Shown in pieces: positions 8,647 through 17,834 of a DNA stretch of 64,000 nucleotides. Origin of the DNA: Amycolatopsis japonica. GTDB lineage: Bacteria > Actinomycetota > Actinomycetes > Mycobacteriales > Pseudonocardiaceae. The notes beneath the pieces are model-generated. The model did no database searches and had not been told where the DNA came from. It saw only the letters and a program-made list of their open reading frames with translations. The stretch is taken from NCBI RefSeq assembly GCF_000732925.1, contig NZ_CP008953.1, positions 3,100,001-3,164,000 on the forward strand. Direction: 5' to 3'. Every line of letters starts with the position of its first letter. Positions within the stretch are counted from its first letter, which is position 1. The position numbers were made by a program, and so were the translations under genes.

Positions 8647-9827
8647 TGTACGGCGCGATGCGCGACGACCTCAAGGCCGGGCTCGCCGAGATCCGGGAAG
8701 CCGGGCTGTACAAGGGCGAGCGGGTGATCCAGGGACCGCAACGGGCTTCGGTCAGCGTCGGCGACGGCGACGTCCTCAACTTCTGCGCCAACAACTACCT
8801 CGGCCTCGCCGACCACCCCAAGCTGATCAAGGCCGCGCAAGAGGCGCTGGACCGCTGGGGCTTCGGCATGGCGTCGGTGCGGTTCATCTGCGGGACCCAG
8901 CAGCCGCACAAGGAGCTCGAGGCGAAGCTGTCGGAGTTCCTCGGCACCGAGGACACGATCCTCTACAGCTCCTGTTTCGACGCCAACGCCGGGCTGTTCG
9001 AGACGCTGCTGACGGATCAGGACGTCATCATCTCCGACGAGCTCAACCACGCGTCGATCATCGACGGCGTCCGGCTCTGCAAGGCGAAGCGGATGCGCTA
9101 CCGCAACCGTGACGTCGCGGATCTGGAGGCCAGGCTGAAGGAGGCGTCCGGCGCGCGGTACCGGATGATCGCCACCGACGGCGTGTTCTCGATGGACGGC
9201 TACCTCGCGCCGCTCGACGAGATCTGCGAGCTGGCCGAGCGCTACGACGCGCTGGTGATGGTGGACGACTCGCACGCCGTCGGCTTCACCGGCCCGACCG
9301 GTCGCGGAACGCCGGAGCTGTTCGGCGTGCAGGACAAGGTCGACGTGCTGACCGGCACGCTCGGCAAGGCGCTCGGCGGCGCGAGCGGCGGCTACACCTC
9401 GGGCCGCGCGGAGATCGTCGAGATGCTGCGGCAGCGCTCGCGGCCGTACCTGTTCTCGAACTCGCTGGCGCCGTCGATCACCGCGGCCGCGCTCGCCACG
9501 CTGGAACTGCTGGACTCCTCCAGCGACCTGCTGGGCAAGCTGCGCGCCAACACCGAGCTGTTCCGGCGCCGGATGACCGAGGCCGGTTTCGATCTGCTCC
9601 CGGGTGAGCACCCCATCATCCCGGTGATGATCGGTGACGCCGCCAAGGCGGGCAAGATGGCGGATCTGCTGCTCGACCAGGGCATCTACGTGATCGGCTT
9701 CTCGTATCCGGTGGTGCCGCTCGAGCTGGCCCGGATCCGGACGCAGATGTCGGCCGCGCATTCGACCGAAGACGTCAACCGGGCCGTCGACGCGTTCGTG
9801 ACGGCAAGGTCCATGATGGACGAATGA
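8646..9827 (+). CDS. kbl: Glycine C-acetyltransferase (2-amino-3-ketobutyrate CoA ligase)
   Basis: A 393-residue PLP enzyme of the alpha-oxoamine synthase family. It cleaves 2-amino-3-ketobutyrate with CoA to glycine and acetyl-CoA. Visible motifs are [11 protein letters not shown] near the N-terminus, the SCFDANAG cofactor segment, [10 protein letters not shown], and GTLGKALGG with the PLP-binding lysine near residue 242. The start ATG overlaps the tdh stop by one base and fixes the N-terminus (MYGAMRDDL). It is translationally coupled to tdh, and its own stop overlaps the next gene's ATG (ATGA). Confidence 0.95.
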   Translation: MYGAMRDDLKAGLAEIREAGLYKGERVIQGPQRASVSVGDGDVLNFCANNYLGLADHPKLIKAAQEALDRWGFGMASVRFICGTQQPHKELEAKLSEFLGTEDTILYSSCFDANAGLFETLLTDQDVIISDELNHASIIDGVRLCKAKRMRYRNRDVADLEARLKEASGARYRMIATDGVFSMDGYLAPLDEICELAERYDALVMVDDSHAVGFTGPTGRGTPELFGVQDKVDVLTGTLGKALGGASGGYTSGRAEIVEMLRQRSRPYLFSNSLAPSITAAALATLELLDSSSDLLGKLRANTELFRRRMTEAGFDLLPGEHPIIPVMIGDAAKAGKMADLLLDQGIYVIGFSYPVVPLELARIRTQMSAAHSTEDVNRAVDAFVTARSMMDE

Positions 9828-10738
9828 TCGATCCGCGACGGCTGCGCGTGCTGCGTGCCCTCGCCGACCACGGCACCGTGACGGCGGCGGGTCAGGCGCT
9901 GCACCTGACGCCGTCCGCGGTCTCCCAGCAGCTGGCCGCCCTCGAAGCCGAGTGCGGCCAGCAGCTGCTCCGCCGCCGGGGCAGGCGGGTTTCGCTGACC
10001 CCGGCGGGTGAATTGATGGTGGTGCACGCCAACGCCGTCGCCGCTGAACTGGAACGGGCGCGGGCGACCCTCGCCGCGCTCGATTCCGGTGTCCAGGGCA
10101 TGGTGCGGCTGGCGAGTTTCGCCTCGGCGATCACGATGGTCGTGGCGCCCGCGATCGCGTCGCTGCGTGCCGGTTCGCCTGGGGTCACCATGCAGGTGCA
10201 GGACGTCGAGGGGCACGCGAGCATCCCGCTCCTGCTCGACGGCGAGGTCGATCTGGCGATCACCGAGGAGTACCGGCTCTCGCCACGGACGGATGAAAGC
10301 AGGCTCACCCGGTTCCCGTTGTACGTGGAGCCCTTCGACGTCGTGCTGCCCACCGCGCACCGGCTCGCCGGGGCGTCCGAAGTGGACATCGACGAGCTCG
10401 CCGACGACGAGTGGATCGCGCCGAAACCCGGGAATCCCTGCCGCGACGTGCTGATGATCGTCTGCGCCAACCCGGAGATCCGGCACGTCTCCGACGATTT
10501 CCACGCGATCACCACCCTGGTCGCCGCCGGCGAGGGCGTGGCCTTGGTGCCGCGCAACGCTTTCACGGCGGTTCCCGGTGCGGTCGCCGTCCCGTTGCGC
10601 GGCGAACCGCCGTTGCGCCGGGTGTTCGCCGCCGTCCGGCGGGGGAGCGCGGATCACCCGTTGCTCAAGACCGTGCTCGCCGCGTTGCTGGACGCGGCGC
10701 CGGGTCATGCGAATGCGGAGCGGGGGAGTCGCATTTAG
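9824..10738 (+). CDS. LysR family regulator, third gene of the tdh-kbl operon
   Basis: A 304-residue LysR-type regulator. The N-terminal winged helix (residues 1-60; [24 protein letters not shown]) is followed by a periplasmic-binding-like effector domain. The start overlaps the kbl stop by four bases, so it is co-transcribed with tdh-kbl. LysR genes are more often divergent from their targets, so the operon position is slightly unusual. It could respond to threonine or glycine and control the operon or an unlinked target; this is inference. Confidence 0.88.
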   Translation: MIDPRRLRVLRALADHGTVTAAGQALHLTPSAVSQQLAALEAECGQQLLRRRGRRVSLTPAGELMVVHANAVAAELERARATLAALDSGVQGMVRLASFASAITMVVAPAIASLRAGSPGVTMQVQDVEGHASIPLLLDGEVDLAITEEYRLSPRTDESRLTRFPLYVEPFDVVLPTAHRLAGASEVDIDELADDEWIAPKPGNPCRDVLMIVCANPEIRHVSDDFHAITTLVAAGEGVALVPRNAFTAVPGAVAVPLRGEPPLRRVFAAVRRGSADHPLLKTVLAALLDAAPGHANAERGSRI

Positions 10739-10777
10739 GATCTGGGCACCTGCCGTCGAAGGAAAGACAGGGTCCGG

Positions 10778-11773
10778 ATGCTCCAGATCGATGCCCTCAC
10801 CTGGATCGTCACGATCGGGCTGGTGCTCGGGCTCCTGGCGCTCGATCTCGTCCTCGCGGCGGTGCGGCCGCACAAGGTCGGCTTCGGCGAGGCGGTGGCC
10901 TGGTCGATCGGCTACATCCTGGTCGCGGTGGCGTTCGGTGTCTGGCTGACGCTGGCGCACGGCGGCGACTTCGGGCAGCAGTACTTCGCGGGCTACATCG
11001 TGGAGAAGAGCCTGTCGGTCGACAACCTCTTCGTCTTCGTGATCATCATGAGCACCTTCGCGGTACCCGAGGAACATCAGCACAAGGTGCTCACGTTCGG
11101 CATCGTCGTCGCGCTGATCATGCGCGCGATCTTCATCGCCCTCGGCGCGACGCTGCTTTCCTTGTTCTCCTTCATGTTCCTGCTGTTCGGGCTGCTGCTG
11201 ATCTACACCGGTATCCAGCTGTTCCGGCACCGGGACGAGGATCCGGACGTCGAGAACAACGTGGTGGTGCGGACCGCGCGCCGTCTGCTGCCGCTGTCGA
11301 CCGAGTACGACGGCGGCAAGCTGTTCACCCGGGTCGAGGGAAAGCGTGTGGGCACGCCGCTGGTCGTGGTGCTGCTCGCGATCGGCGGGATCGACCTGCT
11401 GTTCGCGCTGGACTCGATTCCGGCGGTCTTCGGTGTCACCGACGAGCCGTATCTGGTGTTCGCGGCCAACGCGTTCGCCCTGTTGGGCCTGCGGGCGCTG
11501 TACTTCCTCGTGAAGGGCCTGCTCGATCGACTGGTGTACCTGTCCGCCGGGCTCGCGGTGATCCTCGGGTTCATCGGGATCAAGCTGATCCTGCACTGGG
11601 CCCACGTCGACATCGACGAAAGCGTTCCGGAGATCTCGACGCCGGTCAGCCTCGCGGTGATCATCGGCATCCTCGTCGTGGTGACGGTGGCGAGCCTGCT
11701 CAAGACCCGCAACGATCCTTCCGCCAAAGCGCACCCGGGCTCGCTGCGCGGCTCCCGTCCCGAAGAGGACTAG
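10778..11773 (+). CDS. TerC family integral membrane protein
   Basis: A 331-residue multi-pass protein with about seven to nine hydrophobic helices. TerC hallmarks are present: LSVDNLFVFVIIM with an in-membrane Asp, and GGIDLLFALDSIPAVFGVT. Relatives (Alx/TerC) are linked to manganese export and, in other bacteria, to tellurite resistance and to metal supply of exported enzymes. No ter operon or metal riboswitch is visible nearby. The stop overlaps the convergent TetR gene by four bases. Confidence 0.9.
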   Translation: MLQIDALTWIVTIGLVLGLLALDLVLAAVRPHKVGFGEAVAWSIGYILVAVAFGVWLTLAHGGDFGQQYFAGYIVEKSLSVDNLFVFVIIMSTFAVPEEHQHKVLTFGIVVALIMRAIFIALGATLLSLFSFMFLLFGLLLIYTGIQLFRHRDEDPDVENNVVVRTARRLLPLSTEYDGGKLFTRVEGKRVGTPLVVVLLAIGGIDLLFALDSIPAVFGVTDEPYLVFAANAFALLGLRALYFLVKGLLDRLVYLSAGLAVILGFIGIKLILHWAHVDIDESVPEISTPVSLAVIIGILVVVTVASLLKTRNDPSAKAHPGSLRGSRPEED

Positions 11774-12333
11774 CGCCAGCCTGCTTCGAGGAGATCGAAG
11801 ATCCTCTCGACGTCCTCTCGCGGATCCTTTCGGCCTCGGGTGAGGGCCGGGATGTCCAGCACGAAGCGGGCGAGGGCGCGGCAAGCGATGTCTTCGGAGC
11901 TCACGCCGGTCTCCTCGGCGATGGCGGCGCCGAGGGCCGCGGCGTGCCGGGTCCACATACGCTCGCCGTACTCCTGCAGAGCCGGGGTGCCGCTCACCAG
12001 CGCGGTGAACTCGGCGTACTGGGGGTGCGTCGTGAGCGGAAGCCAGGTGGCGAGCACGTAGGCGCGCAACGCCTCGACGATGCTCTGACCTTCTTCGCGC
12101 TCCCGGACGGCGGCGACCAGGCGTGCCTCACGGTCTGCCGACTCGTCGAAGACCAGCGCTTCCTTGCCGGGGAAGTGCTTGAACAGCGTCGTCGTCGAGA
12201 CGTCGGCCGCCTCGGCGATGTCGCGGATGCTGACCTGGTCGTAGCCGCGCTCCAGGAACAGGTTCAGCGCGGCGTCCGCCAGTGCCTGGCGGGTGGCCGC
12301 CTTCTTGCGTTCACGCCGTCCCGGTGTCTCCAT
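11770..12333 (-). CDS. TetR family regulator
   Basis: A 187-residue regulator. It begins METPGRRERKKAATRQALADAAL, so the helix-turn-helix lies at about 20-62 (VSIRDIAEAADVSTTTLFKHFPGKE), a pattern common in TetR proteins controlling flavin monooxygenases. It is divergent from the FAD monooxygenase at 12416 and convergent with terC. An AGTTGA...TCAACT repeat in the gap is a likely binding site. Confidence 0.87.
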   Translation of the reverse strand: METPGRRERKKAATRQALADAALNLFLERGYDQVSIRDIAEAADVSTTTLFKHFPGKEALVFDESADREARLVAAVREREEGQSIVEALRAYVLATWLPLTTHPQYAEFTALVSGTPALQEYGERMWTRHAAALGAAIAEETGVSSEDIACRALARFVLDIPALTRGRKDPREDVERIFDLLEAGWR

Positions 12334-12369
12334 AGGCGCACTCTACCTCAAGGGTTGTCACGGTCACTA

Positions 12370-12394
12370 AGTTGACTCGTTGCACTTTTCAACT
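12370..12394. promoter_or_regulatory. Putative TetR operator upstream of FAD monooxygenase
   Basis: AGTTGA (12370-12375) and its complement TCAACT (12389-12394) flank 13 bases. A direct ACTCGTT repeat (12375-12381 and 12392-12398) overlaps it. The 82-bp divergent gap contains no better symmetry. Confidence 0.45.
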
Positions 12395-12415
12395 CGTTCT
12401 GCTTTTCTGGTGCTC

Positions 12416-13468
12416 ATGACGATCAGCATCATCGGAGCGGGTCCGGGTGGCCTGACCTGCGCCCGCATCCTTCAGCAGCACGGCATTCCCGTGACGGTCT
12501 ACGACCGCGACCCCCATCCCGCGGCTCGCAATCAGGGCGGCACCCTCGACCTCCACGTGGACGACGGGCAGCTGGCCCTGCGCGAAGCCGGCCTCCTCGA
12601 CGAGTTCTTCGCGCTCGCCCGGCCGGAAGGGCAGGAGATGCGCAAACTGGATCCCGACGGACGGCTCTTGGCGCACCATGTCCCGGCCGAGGGGGAGCTG
12701 TTCAAGCCGGAGATCGACCGCGGTCAGCTGCGTGGCCTGCTTCTCGACTCGCTGAAGCCGGACACTGTCCAGTGGGGACGGACCCTGGATCGCGTCGAGG
12801 CTCCCGGGCTTCTTCGGTTCACGGATGGGGAGACGGTCGAGACGGACCTGATCATCGGCGCCGATGGCGCGTGGTCGCGGGTCCGTCCGGCGGTGTCGGA
12901 GGCCGTGCCCGAGTACGTCGGTGTCACCTTCCTGGAGGCCTGGTTCGACGATGTCCGGAACGCGCACCCTGAACTCGCCGAACTCGTCGGCCAGGGCAGC
13001 GCGATGGCGGCCGACGGCGAGCGGTGCCTGTTCGCGCAGCGCAACAGCGGCGACCACATCCGGGTCTACATTGTCCAGCGGATGCCCGCGGACTGGGCCG
13101 GGTCGGGTTGTGACGTCCGCGGTCGGCTGCTCGAAGCGTTCTCCGGCTGGTCGCCGTCGTTGCTGCGGACGATCACCGACAACGACGGGCCGTATGTCGA
13201 TCGGCCGTTGTTCGCGCTGCCGGTCCCGCATACGTGGGAGCACAGGCCTTGGGTGACCCTGCTCGGCGATGCCGCTCACCTGATGCCGCCGCTGGGTGTC
13301 GGGGTCAATCTGGCCATGCTCGACGCTTGCGAACTCGCCCTGGCGTTGGCCGGTTCGGCCAGTTTGGGTGAGGCGGTCGGGGTTTATGAGGCGACGATGC
13401 TGCCGCGGTCGGCTGAGTTCGCTCGGCGGCTGGAGAATGGTGCTGAGGGTTTGCTTGATGTCGATTAG
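12416..13468 (+). CDS. FAD-dependent monooxygenase (TetX/PHBH-like)
   Basis: A 350-residue class A flavoprotein hydroxylase. The FAD motif IIGAGPGGL is at residues 5-13. The DG motif appears in LIIGADGAWSRVR, and the GD motif with the flavin loop in LLGDAAHLMPPLGVGVNLAM. Length and the early residues GGTLDLH resemble tetracycline-inactivating TetX-like monooxygenases, but many unrelated aromatic hydroxylases share this layout. I chose ATG 12416; an upstream in-frame ATG at 12380 lies inside the putative operator. Control by the divergent TetR would fit induction by its own substrate. Confidence 0.85.
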   Translation: MTISIIGAGPGGLTCARILQQHGIPVTVYDRDPHPAARNQGGTLDLHVDDGQLALREAGLLDEFFALARPEGQEMRKLDPDGRLLAHHVPAEGELFKPEIDRGQLRGLLLDSLKPDTVQWGRTLDRVEAPGLLRFTDGETVETDLIIGADGAWSRVRPAVSEAVPEYVGVTFLEAWFDDVRNAHPELAELVGQGSAMAADGERCLFAQRNSGDHIRVYIVQRMPADWAGSGCDVRGRLLEAFSGWSPSLLRTITDNDGPYVDRPLFALPVPHTWEHRPWVTLLGDAAHLMPPLGVGVNLAMLDACELALALAGSASLGEAVGVYEATMLPRSAEFARRLENGAEGLLDVD

Positions 13469-13522
13469 CGTTGCTGTGTAAGGGTTTTAGAAACTGTCGG
13501 TGGTCGGTTGTACGTTCTGCGG

Positions 13523-14758
13523 GTGGACACACTCAACGCCACTGTGGCGCTATTGAAGGAAATCACCTCGTCGGATTTGTTCAAGGAGGTTAATGCTTCG
13601 CTGGATTCGTTGGGGGACAACGATGCCGTGGATGTCGCCGTGGCGGCGTCGGAGGGGATCGCGCGGTTGGAGGCTGTTCGGTTCCGTGCTTTGGGTCGAT
13701 TAAGCCGTCACCGTGACGGTGCTTCCAGTGTCGTGCAAGAGGTTGCGTTCGCTCTGTCCGTTGTGGACGGTCATGCTGCTGGGCTGGTCTCTACGGCTGA
13801 GGCACTGACCACTCGCCTGCCACGAACCCTGGGACTGTTGGATGCCGGGAAGGTCGGCGGGTACGGGGCGATGAAAGTCGCCACGGCCACCGCCTGGCTC
13901 TCGGACGAGGATGCTCGCGCGGTGGACGCGGTGCTGGAGGATCGGATACCGGACCGGAACTCGGATCAGATCCGGAAGGCGGCCAATCACGCGGCGATGA
14001 TGGCCGACCGTGATGGGGCGGCTCGGCGGGTCGAACGGAATCGGAGCGGGCGTCGTTTGTCTGTGCGGCAGGGAGAGACCGGGGTGGCGTCCATCGAGGT
14101 CGAAGACGGGCCGGTGGAGAAGGTGGCTGCCGCCTATACGCGGATCGACCGTGAGGCTCGGGCGCTGCGGGCGGGTGGGGAGACGCGCACGTTGGATCAG
14201 TTGCGTGCGGATGTCGCTCTTGATCTTTTGTTGGGTGGTCAGGGCGGGAAGAGCGAACGGTCGGAGGTGTTCCTCTACATGGACTTGAACACCTACCTCG
14301 GGTTGAACGATGATCCCGCCGAGATGGCCGGGCATGGCCACATCCCGGCGTCGCTGGCCCGTGAGATCGCCGGCGGGTCGAACACGGTGTTGCGGCGGAT
14401 CATCACCGACCCGCTCTCCGGGCAGGTTCTCGACCTCGGCCGGGATCGGTACCGGCCCACCGCCGGTCTGGACGAGTTCGTGCGGGTGCGGGACCGTGAG
14501 TGCCGAAGACCCGGATGTCATCGTGTGGCGCAGGCTTGCGATCTCGATCATTCGCTGCCGTGGCAACACGGTGGCCATACCGCGGATACCGAACTGATCG
14601 ATCTATGCCGCCGTGATCATCGGTTGAAGGACGAGCCCGGCTGGAACTATCGGCTGGGTTCTGATGGGACCCTGACGATCACGACGCCTACGGGCCGGAG
14701 TTACGACAGCTCGCCTCCGCCGCTGCACGAACCCCGCGAGGAAGCGCCACCGTTCTGA
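13523..14758 (+). CDS. DUF222/13E12 family HNH endonuclease
   Basis: About 411 residues. The N-terminal two thirds is the helical DUF222 region of actinobacterial 13E12 repeat proteins. The C-terminus has an HNH nuclease module: paired Cys in ECRRPGCH, then CDLDHSLPWQHGG, then LCRRDHRLKD. Start choice is uncertain: GTG 13523 (VDTLNAT) is used here, TTG 13508 is possible, and neither has a strong ribosome site. Third-position GC is clearly lower than in neighbouring genes, which fits the mobile, multi-copy character of this family; in M. tuberculosis REP13E12 copies serve as prophage attachment sites. It stands next to transposase debris. Confidence 0.85.
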   Translation: MDTLNATVALLKEITSSDLFKEVNASLDSLGDNDAVDVAVAASEGIARLEAVRFRALGRLSRHRDGASSVVQEVAFALSVVDGHAAGLVSTAEALTTRLPRTLGLLDAGKVGGYGAMKVATATAWLSDEDARAVDAVLEDRIPDRNSDQIRKAANHAAMMADRDGAARRVERNRSGRRLSVRQGETGVASIEVEDGPVEKVAAAYTRIDREARALRAGGETRTLDQLRADVALDLLLGGQGGKSERSEVFLYMDLNTYLGLNDDPAEMAGHGHIPASLAREIAGGSNTVLRRIITDPLSGQVLDLGRDRYRPTAGLDEFVRVRDRECRRPGCHRVAQACDLDHSLPWQHGGHTADTELIDLCRRDHRLKDEPGWNYRLGSDGTLTITTPTGRSYDSSPPPLHEPREEAPPF

Positions 14759-14890
14759 GGCATCGCCGGAAAACGGCGACGGCTCAGGTGTCACCACCGT
14801 TCGGAGCTGTTGCCGGAAAACGACCACGATGTTGCAAGCCCACCGGTTGTGTTGCCGGGAATCGGCGATGGTTCTGGGGCGGGCTTTCTC
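14759..14890. repeat. Copies of a GCCGGAAAACGGC-like motif
   Basis: Short variants of a GCCGGAAAA-CGGC/CACG element occur at about 14,765 and 14,812, with the flank GGCTCAG. Related copies lie beyond the transposase remnant (about 15,387-15,610), so the remnant seems embedded in this repeat. No coding is supported here. Confidence 0.5.
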
Positions 14891-15335
14891 AGGTCATTAC
14901 CGCCGCGGGGTAGCGGTTCCCGAGGGCGGACGCGGCGAAGGTGTCCAGCTCGAGACGGGCGGCCTCGGCGGCGGGCGTGGTGTAGATCGGATTCAGTGCG
15001 GCGGCGATCTTCCTGCGGTCGGAGTAGGACACGAACCGCATCGCGGCGCGGATCAGATGGACCGTGCAGGTTTGTACGGTTGTCTGCGACCAGGTCCTCG
15101 ATGGTCTCGGGAAACCCGGTGAGGTCGTCGCAGCACACGATCAGCACGTCCCGGATTCCGTGGTTGCACAGCTCGGCGCAGACCCGGCCCAGAACTTCGC
15201 CCCCTCGTGGCCTGGACCCAGATCCCCGCTTTCACCAGCTCAGGCAGCGGCCCTCCCTCGCCGGTCAACGTCACGCCACCATCCACTTTGGACATAGATT
15301 GATCAAGAAGGCCAGCGTCAACCATGTCGTCGACC
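14890..15335 (-). pseudogene. IS256-type transposase remnant, frameshifted and deleted
   Basis: On the minus strand, disconnected frames encode pieces of a Mutator/IS256 transposase. An N-terminal scrap (LTGEGGPLPELVKA, about 15,280-15,230) is followed by a jump into the core: VLGRVCAELCNHGIRDVLIVCCDDLTG. A further shift is needed to read VQTCTVHLIRAAMRFVSYSD and the following AALNPIYTT region, ending near LGNRYPA at about 14,895. IS256 transposases are about 400 residues; roughly 140 residues survive in at least three frames. No terminal inverted repeats or target duplication were recognised. It is not functional. Confidence 0.8.
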
Positions 15336-15379
15336 GCCTGCCTGGGCCGACCTCGTCATGCGTCGTTGCCGCGCTGTAC

Positions 15380-15606
15380 CGTCGCCGGAAAATGACCACG
15401 GCTCAACTCCGAAGAGGTCCTCACACAGTCTCCTTCGGCTGGGACAGCTGTCGCCGAAATCCGGCTACAGCTCAACGAGTCCTGAGACGGTGAACATGCC
15501 AGGCCGAATCGTTCAACGGGTAGCGATTGCCCCTTGCCGAAACGCGGCCGTCACCGTCGTGCATCTCGTGAGGGCGCCGTTGGGTCTCTGTCGCCGGAAT
15601 TCGGCA
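15380..15606. repeat. Degenerate GCCGGAATTCGGC repeat cluster
   Basis: At least four variants of a short palindromic element lie here, at about 15,387, 15,453, 15,537 and 15,593 (the last is GCCGGAATTCGGC, perfectly symmetrical around its centre). The same element family recurs five times between 37,376 and 37,998. The last copy lies inside the 3' end of the transporter frame on the minus strand. Confidence 0.6.
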
Positions 15607-16987
15607 ACAGTCTGACGCAGCGGACAGTACTCAAAACGTGGCCGCCCACAACAGAATCCCGAGCAGGCACCTCGCCCACCTCCAAGGAAGAACCCCGCGA
15701 AGGCTCCCGCACCACCAAAGTCGCCACGAACGTCAGCCCGATGCACCCCGTGACCCACCAGAAGAACACGCTCTCGTGCCCAGCCTGCTTCAAGGCCAGT
15801 GCGATCGGTTCCGAAAGGCCGCCGAACACCGCGGTCGCCAGGGCGTGTGGCAGGCCGACGCCGAGCGCGCGGACGTTGGTGGGGAACATTTCCGCCTTGA
15901 TGATGGCCGAAAGCGCGGTGTAGCCGCTGAGGAAGACCATGGCGGTGAGCATGAGGAGGAAGGCGATCCACGGATTCCCCGTCCGCCCCACGAGCGTCAT
16001 GATCGGCACGGTCAGGAGCATGCCGCCGACGGAGAAGCCGAACATGACCGGGCGGCGGCCCCAGCGGTCGGAAAGGGCGCCGGCGACGGGCTGCATGAAG
16101 ATGAACAGGAACAGGGCGGCGAAACCGATGAGCGAAGCGGTCGGCTTCGGGATTCCGGCGGTGTTCACCATGTACTTCTGCAGGTAGCTGGTGAAGGTGT
16201 AGAACGCCACCGTCCCGCCGATGGCGAGGCCGAGGACGGCGAGGACCTGGCGGCGGTGCTCGCGCAGCAGGACCCGCAAGCCGCCAGGAGGCGAACCGGC
16301 CGCCGAAGCGCGTCGGAAGTGTTCCGATTCCACCATGCTGCGGCGGAGGTACATCACCACGAGCCCGGCGATCGCGCCGAGGACGAACGGGATCCGCCAG
16401 CCCCACGCGTACATCTGCGCTTCGGTGAGCAGCGACTGCATCACGATCATCACCAGCAGCGCCGAGAGCTGCCCGACGGTGATCGAGACGTACTGGAAGC
16501 TCGAGTAGAACCCGCGTCGCCGCGGAGTGGCGATCTCGGACAGGTAGGTCGCGCTCGAACCGAACTCGCCGCCCACCGAGAGACCTTGCGCGAGCCTGGC
16601 GACCACCAGGATCACGGGCGCGAGGATGCCGATCGACGAATAGCCCGGCGTGAGCGCGATGGCCAGCGAGCCCAAGCTCATCAGCGTCACGGACAGGGTC
16701 AGCGCGGCCCGCCGGCCGAACCTGTCCGCGTAGAGGCCCAGGAGCCAGCCGCCGAGCGGACGCATCAGGAACCCGACCGCGAACACGACGGCTGTCGAGA
16801 GCAACTGCGCCGTCTGGTTTCCCTCGGGGAAGAAACTGGCCGCGAAGTAGATGCTGAACGAGGCGTAGACGAACCAGTCGTACCACTCGACCAGGTTTCC
16901 GAGGCAGCCCCGGACCACGTTCGCGACGACGCCGGGTGTCTTGTGCGGCAAGGGAAGCTCCTTCGCTCCGGGAATGCCGACCATCAT
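15551..16987 (-). CDS. MHS-type major facilitator transporter
   Basis: About 478 residues and twelve predicted helices. Metabolite:H+ symporter subgroup features include NLVEWYDWFVYASFS in helix 1, the loop motif DRFGRRAAL, GGEFGSSATYLSE in helix 4-5 and SDRWGRRPVM in the second half. The family imports organic acids such as alpha-ketoglutarate, shikimate or citrate, and also osmolytes. I chose ATG 16987 (MMVGIPG) because an AGGGATC site precedes it. The last 40 or so residues after VREPSRGSS are low-complexity and are encoded by the intergenic repeat, so the original stop was probably lost. Confidence 0.85.
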   Translation of the reverse strand: MMVGIPGAKELPLPHKTPGVVANVVRGCLGNLVEWYDWFVYASFSIYFAASFFPEGNQTAQLLSTAVVFAVGFLMRPLGGWLLGLYADRFGRRAALTLSVTLMSLGSLAIALTPGYSSIGILAPVILVVARLAQGLSVGGEFGSSATYLSEIATPRRRGFYSSFQYVSITVGQLSALLVMIVMQSLLTEAQMYAWGWRIPFVLGAIAGLVVMYLRRSMVESEHFRRASAAGSPPGGLRVLLREHRRQVLAVLGLAIGGTVAFYTFTSYLQKYMVNTAGIPKPTASLIGFAALFLFIFMQPVAGALSDRWGRRPVMFGFSVGGMLLTVPIMTLVGRTGNPWIAFLLMLTAMVFLSGYTALSAIIKAEMFPTNVRALGVGLPHALATAVFGGLSEPIALALKQAGHESVFFWWVTGCIGLTFVATLVVREPSRGSSLEVGEVPARDSVVGGHVLSTVRCVRLLPNSGDRDPTAPSRDARR

Positions 16988-17051
16988 GAGCTGTGATCCC
17001 TGCGGTTGAGAAATAGAAATCCGCGATGGGCGCATACCCGGCAGGCATGGT

Positions 17052-17834
17052 CTACCCGAGGAAGTCGCTCACCAGGTCACTCGATTCGGGGCGGCACTCG
17101 TCGAAGTAGGCGTGCCGTGCCCCGGCGAAGAGGTGCATCCGCGCGTCGGGAATCCGCTCCGTCAGCAACGGCGCGTTCGCCACGGGCGCGAGCAGATCGT
17201 CGTCGCCGTGCAGGACCAGCGTGGGCGCGCTGATCTCCGGAAGTACGTCCCAGGCGTCGTGGCCGTTGCTCGCGACGAGATGCCCGCGCACCGCGTTCGG
17301 CGGCATGCCGTGCGCGCCCAGCACCCGGTACGGACCGGGATTCGCCGCGCGCCAGGCGGGCGTGTACATCAAGTCCGTCAGCGTCTCGCGAGCCTCCACC
17401 GAGGAACGTCGCGCCAGAGCCAGCCGTACGTCGTTCGATCGCTCGACGCCGTGCTTGCCGCCCGGGGTGGTGCAGCCGAGCACCAGCCGCCGCACCCGAT
17501 CGGGATACCGCGCGGCGACCCACTGCGCGACGCGCCCGCCCATCGAGGTGCCGTAGACATCGGCCTCGCCGACCCCGAGCCCGTCGAGCACCGCGATCAC
17601 GTCGTCCGCGAAACCCGTTGTGGAGTAGGCGGAATCGGGTGCGTCACTGGCGCCGGTGCCGCGATAGTCCATGGTGATCGTGCTCGGGAAGTCCCCGCGC
17701 GTGCGGTCCCACCACGTGTGGTCGTTCGCCTGCCCGGCCAGCAGCATGAGCGGCCGGCCGGTGCCGTGCCACTGGTAGGCCAGCCGGGTGCCGTCCGCGG
17801 CGATGGCGTGGCCGGTGCGGGGGAGCGTGCTCAT
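17052..17834 (-). CDS. Alpha/beta hydrolase
   Basis: A 260-residue alpha/beta-hydrolase fold protein. The nucleophile elbow is GTSMGGR (Ser near residue 95), followed by the acid in LVLHGDDD and the His in GARHAYF. The N-terminal strand shows HGTGRPLMLLAGQAN, an oxyanion-hole region. Start ATG 17834 has a CAGGAGAAG ribosome site and overlaps the stop of the upstream LysR gene by four bases, so the two form an operon. The family includes 3-oxoadipate enol-lactonases and esterases; the substrate is unknown. Confidence 0.88.
   Translation of the reverse strand: MSTLPRTGHAIAADGTRLAYQWHGTGRPLMLLAGQANDHTWWDRTRGDFPSTITMDYRGTGASDAPDSAYSTTGFADDVIAVLDGLGVGEADVYGTSMGGRVAQWVAARYPDRVRRLVLGCTTPGGKHGVERSNDVRLALARRSSVEARETLTDLMYTPAWRAANPGPYRVLGAHGMPPNAVRGHLVASNGHDAWDVLPEISAPTLVLHGDDDLLAPVANAPLLTERIPDARMHLFAGARHAYFDECRPESSDLVSDFLG

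Noticed and set aside
9686-11956. Long minus-strand frame opposite kbl, LysR and terC
   Set aside because: Arg/His/Asp-rich shadow with no recognisable motif; three well-supported plus-strand genes occupy the same bases.
12380-12418. Earlier ATG (12,380) for the FAD monooxygenase
   Set aside because: It would add MHFSTRSAFLVL before the FAD motif, which normally lies at the very N-terminus, and it falls in the putative operator.
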